DNA from: Candidatus Rokubacteria bacterium CSP1-6
GTDB taxonomy: Bacteria; Methylomirabilota; Methylomirabilia; Rokubacteriales; CSP1-6
Length of the DNA: 35,096 nucleotides
Direction: 5' to 3'
Assembly: GCA_001443385.1 (NCBI GenBank)
Contig: LDXP01000021.1
Coordinates: forward strand, 1-35,096
In this document: one piece after another, positions 32,960 through 35,096 of the stretch
Layout of the letters: the number at the start of each line of letters is the position of its first letter
How positions within the stretch are numbered: position 1 is the first letter of the stretch
The notes under the pieces: model-generated
What the model saw: only the letters and a program-made list of their open reading frames with translations
Database searches by the model: none
What the model was told of the DNA's origin: nothing
Translations under genes and position numbers: made by a program

Positions 32960-33667
32960 ATGAGCACACCGGGCGAGATCAAGATCGAGGTCCAGGAGCG
33001 CGGGGCGAAGGGGCAGCGATCCGACCGGCGCCTCTGGATGCAGCTCCAGGTCCTCGGCGGCTGCGGCGACCCGAAGCCCCTGGTCCGCGCGCTGGAGGCG
33101 AGCCGGCTCGAGGCCGTGCTCTACCAGGACGTCAACGACCCGCGGGGGGTCGGGCTGCTCGCCATTCACGAGGGTCCGACGTTCTTCGTGAACGGGCTCC
33201 GCGGGCTGCTCACCGCCGAGCCCTTCGCCGGCCTCGTCCTGAAGCCCGAGCTCACGATGCTCGGCCGGACCTACTCATCGGGCTTCGAGCCCGATCTGGA
33301 GGACTGGCTGCTCCACCGCCCCCGCCGGACGGCGCTCAATCCGGCCTGGCCGTGGGCCATCTGGTATCCGCTGCGCCGGGCGGGCGCCTTCGCGCGGCTC
33401 TCGCCCGAGGAGCAGGGCGCCGTCATCCGCGAGCACAGCGTCCTCGGCCACGCCTACGGCGACGCCGATCTCGCTCACGACATCCGCCTCGCCTGCCACG
33501 GGGTGGACGTCCACGACAACGACTTCGTCATTGGCCTCGTGGGCCGGGACCTCCACCCCCTCTCCCACCTGATCCAGGCCATGCGGAAGACGGTCCAGAC
33601 CTCCCAGTACCTCCAGACGCTTGGCCCCTTCTTCGTCGGCCACGTCCTCTGGCGGGGTCAGGCCTGA
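32960..33667 (+). CDS. Chlorite dismutase family heme protein (HemQ-like)
   Basis: A 235-residue member of the chlorite dismutase superfamily, which includes coproheme decarboxylases. Seen: AVLYQDVNDPRGVGLLAI, HRPRRTALNPAWPWAIWYPL, REHSVLGHAYGDADLAHDIR and the proximal heme His in LACHGVDVHDNDFVIGL, then MRKTVQTSQYLQTLGPFFVG. The place of GRSY in HemQ is GHAY here: the Tyr is kept, the Arg is changed. It may be a coproheme decarboxylase or a functionally distinct heme enzyme. It follows moaA by one base. Confidence 0.88.
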   Translation: MSTPGEIKIEVQERGAKGQRSDRRLWMQLQVLGGCGDPKPLVRALEASRLEAVLYQDVNDPRGVGLLAIHEGPTFFVNGLRGLLTAEPFAGLVLKPELTMLGRTYSSGFEPDLEDWLLHRPRRTALNPAWPWAIWYPLRRAGAFARLSPEEQGAVIREHSVLGHAYGDADLAHDIRLACHGVDVHDNDFVIGLVGRDLHPLSHLIQAMRKTVQTSQYLQTLGPFFVGHVLWRGQA

Positions 33668-33669
33668 AG

Positions 33670-33687
33670 CCCCGCTGATACGCGGGG
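33670..33687 (+). terminator. Hairpin after the chlorite dismutase family gene
   Basis: CCCCGC-TGATAC-GCGGGG starts two bases after the stop codon. No T-run follows, so it may end transcription only weakly or only protect the mRNA end. Confidence 0.35.
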
Positions 33688-33857
33688 ATAGGCCGCAGGG
33701 CCCGCCGCATAACGCGTCGCCGCAGGGGGGACTCGAGGCGACAACCTGCCCGAAGAACAAGGAGTACGCGTGGGGCACCAATCACTGAGAGATCTTCGTT
33801 CAGGGGCGGCTGACGTGGTCTGATTCGCGGGATTGAACGATTGAGGAGGATCGCGAC

Positions 33858-34316
33858 ATGGGACGCTCTTTCCCGATAGGGGTCGCTGCAATCGTCTTGC
33901 TCAGCAGTACGCCCGCCACAGCGCAGCAACACGTGGTGGGATTCACGCCGGCCGGGATCCAGTGGGGCGACGGACCAGCAGTGCTGCCGCGCGGCGTCAA
34001 GGTCGCGCGACTCCAAGGGAGCCCGGCCCAGTCGGGCCCGTTCACGGTGCGTCTCAAACTGCCGGCCGGCTACAAGCTAGGACCGCACTGGCACCCGCGA
34101 GATGAGCTCGTGACTGTCCTCGCTGGCACGGTCTACTTTGGGACGGGTGAGACGTTCAGCCCGGCCCAGGGGAAGGCGTATCCACCGGGGAGCTTCGTCG
34201 TGCTCCCCGCGAACACCCCCCACTTCACCTGGACGGAAGGCGAGGCCGTCATCCAGGCCCACGGCATAGGACCGTTGGACTTCACGTATGTCAACCCTGC
34301 TGATCATCCTCGCTAA
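33858..34316 (+). CDS. Secreted cupin-domain protein
   Basis: A 152-residue protein with a cleavable signal (VAAIVLLSSTPATAQQ). The single cupin domain shows LGPHWHPRDELVTVLAG, giving His, His and Glu metal ligands, and a second half VVLPANTPHFTWTEGE with a further His. Such secreted small cupins often bind a metal; no substrate can be named. A strong GAGGAGG precedes the ATG. It stands alone, 190 bases after the chlorite dismutase family gene. Confidence 0.88.
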   Translation: MGRSFPIGVAAIVLLSSTPATAQQHVVGFTPAGIQWGDGPAVLPRGVKVARLQGSPAQSGPFTVRLKLPAGYKLGPHWHPRDELVTVLAGTVYFGTGETFSPAQGKAYPPGSFVVLPANTPHFTWTEGEAVIQAHGIGPLDFTYVNPADHPR

Positions 34317-34700
34317 ATGCTCTTCTCAAACGTGGCTACAACGGAGCCTTCCTAATTATTGCAGACATGGAGTCAGAGAACTTTCTTTAATTTAGTAAGT
34401 ACATCGAATCTAACAGGCAGATCAGCCTCGAACTTAACTTCCCGAAGTCGCCGTGGTCTGAACCATACTACCAGGAGTTGAAAGCGTTGTAGAGGGCATC
34501 TTTCGAGAGGTGTTCCAATACCAGGGCGAACTATTCTTCCGAGTTACGCCGATAGACATCAGTCCGAGGACCTTGGCCACCTCAGCAGGTATGGGTGCGC
34601 TCTCAAGCGTGAAGCAGCAGGGGACTGTTCCGTTACCGCTGTAGAAGGCACGCGCAGGCGAAACAGGCGGGGAGCCGCTGCCGGCCGACGGCATCCCGCG
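34317..34700. other. AT-richer gene-free stretch
   Basis: These 384 bases have clearly lower GC than the rest of the window, with tracts such as CTTTCTTTAATTTAGTAAG. No full-length gene is evident. A possible gene relic lies at 34462-34644. The - strand frame 34434-34694 is Ser- and Pro-rich without family-like features and is not accepted as a gene. Confidence 0.5.
34462..34644 (+). pseudogene. Possible 3' relic of an unidentified gene
   Basis: Between two stops the + frame encodes 60 residues, including VEGIFREVFQYQGELFFRVT and PIDISPRTLATSAGMGALSS, which look protein-like. There is no start codon with a ribosome site, and the upstream frame is blocked by TGA and TAA. The lower GC suggests foreign origin. 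The family is not recognised. Confidence 0.25.
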
Positions 34701-34710
34701 CTAGCGCGGG
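34695..34710. repeat. Perfect palindrome at the end of the DinB-family gene
   Basis: CCCGCGC-TA-GCGCGGG is a 7-bp inverted repeat with a 2-base centre, lying across the stop codon of the - strand gene. Without a T-run its role is unclear. Confidence 0.45.
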
Positions 34711-35096
34711 GTCGAGCCGGGGGCGCCTCGCGCCTGCCAGGCGGCGAGGTTGGACTCGATCTGGCGGGCGTGATTCTCCAGGTGGGCGGCGTAGATCTTG
34801 AGCCAGTCCTCAGCCGTGTAGCGGCCCGACTCGGTGTGCCGTCCCTCCCTCGTCCAGGCCTCCTCCGGCAGACGACGGATCACCGCAGCCGTGTTGGCGC
34901 GCACCGCCTCGACCGTGGCGAGGGCGGTCTCCAGGGGGTGGTTTTGATAGTCGAAGCGCCCGGCCCAGGCGCTCTCGTCGTAACCGAGGACGACGGGGTC
35001 GGGCTCCGCGACGACATAACGGATCCGGGCCGCGGCGTTGGTCTCTGAGTCGGCGCAGTGGCAGACGACCTCGTGCGCGGACCACTCTCCCGGCGC
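34701..35096 (-). CDS. DinB-family protein (partial, N-terminus outside window)
   Basis: The frame is open from the TAG at 34701-34703 to the window edge, giving the last 131 residues of a DinB/YfiT-type four-helix protein. Seen: GEWSAHEVVCHCADSETNAA, then TVEAVRANTAAVIRRLPEEA and the end YTAEDWLKIYAAHLENHARQ. The family's metal ligands, one His early and H-x3-H late (AAHLENHA), are present. Members are metal-dependent enzymes, often thiol transferases; the role here is unknown. An internal GTG at 34904 is not the real start. Confidence 0.85.
   Translation of the reverse strand, partial: APGEWSAHEVVCHCADSETNAAARIRYVVAEPDPVVLGYDESAWAGRFDYQNHPLETALATVEAVRANTAAVIRRLPEEAWTREGRHTESGRYTAEDWLKIYAAHLENHARQIESNLAAWQARGAPGSTPR

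Noticed and set aside
34459-34461. UGA before the relic frame at 34462 considered as a second selenocysteine codon
   Set aside because: The frame upstream of it closes within a few codons, there is no family with Cys at that point, and no clear hairpin follows.
34434-34694. An 86-codon - strand frame
   Set aside because: Ser/Pro/Thr-rich without motifs or ribosome site; the opposite strand looks more protein-like.
1-35096. Looked for CRISPR arrays, rRNA genes, transposases and prophage genes
   Set aside because: No regularly spaced repeats, rRNA motifs, transposase domains or phage structural genes were seen.

Overview
The window is about 35 kb of high-GC bacterial DNA, packed with genes in the + direction. 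Many neighbouring genes overlap by 4 bases (ATGA) or by 1 base. The gene content suggests an uncultured Gram-negative-type respiring bacterium: alternative complex III, a Tol-Pal-type periplasmic lipoprotein, Tat-exported sulfur carriers, PlsY/PgsA lipid synthesis and full housekeeping. I would guess Rokubacteria/Methylomirabilota or a similar soil or groundwater lineage. That placement is inference from GC, gene order and style; no rRNA is present to settle it.

Layout. (1) 1-6435: actA (last codons), actB, actC, actD, actE and actF, a respiratory quinol-oxidising alternative complex III operon with overlapping ends. (2) 6436-8811: a loose accessory island with all genes on the - strand: a CopG/BrnA-type antitoxin with a shortened BrnT-like toxin, a DsrE-like protein, a TusA-like protein, and a DUF433/DUF5615 antitoxin-toxin pair. 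The intergenic DNA holds at least two folded sites that look like integron attC recombination sites. (3) 8812-11937: glp/moeA, a fused SoxYZ sulfur carrier and, convergently, a YeeE/YedE thiosulfate-type transporter. (4) 12013-24258: a cpoB-like lipoprotein gene, then one long transcription unit dprA-topA-xerC-hslV-hslU-argB-argD-argF-orf-argG-comB. (5) 24255-27530: a good promoter, then pgsA-plsY-gpsA-galT. (6) 27550-27875: a strong promoter and the tRNA cluster Gly(GCC)-Cys(GCA)-Leu(UAA). (7) 27916-33667: yjbQ-rtcB, a B12-binding radical SAM gene with its own promoter, then Rieske-moaA-chlorite dismutase family. (8) 33668-35096: a secreted cupin, an AT-richer stretch with a possible gene relic, and a partial DinB-family gene on the - strand.

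The most notable observation is in the accessory island. The dsrE-like frame is interrupted by one UGA exactly where this family carries the Cys of its V-C-G-A-C motif. The frame continues with a complete, family-like C-terminus to a second stop. Starting 12 bases after the UGA is a 7-bp hairpin with a GUG loop, in the right place and of the right form for a bacterial SECIS element. The best reading is a selenocysteine-containing DsrE-like protein, paired with a TusA-like sulfur (or selenium) carrier. It would be missed by a standard gene caller, which would end the protein 40 codons early. The selenocysteine machinery (selA, selB, selC, selD) is not in this window and must be sought elsewhere in the genome.
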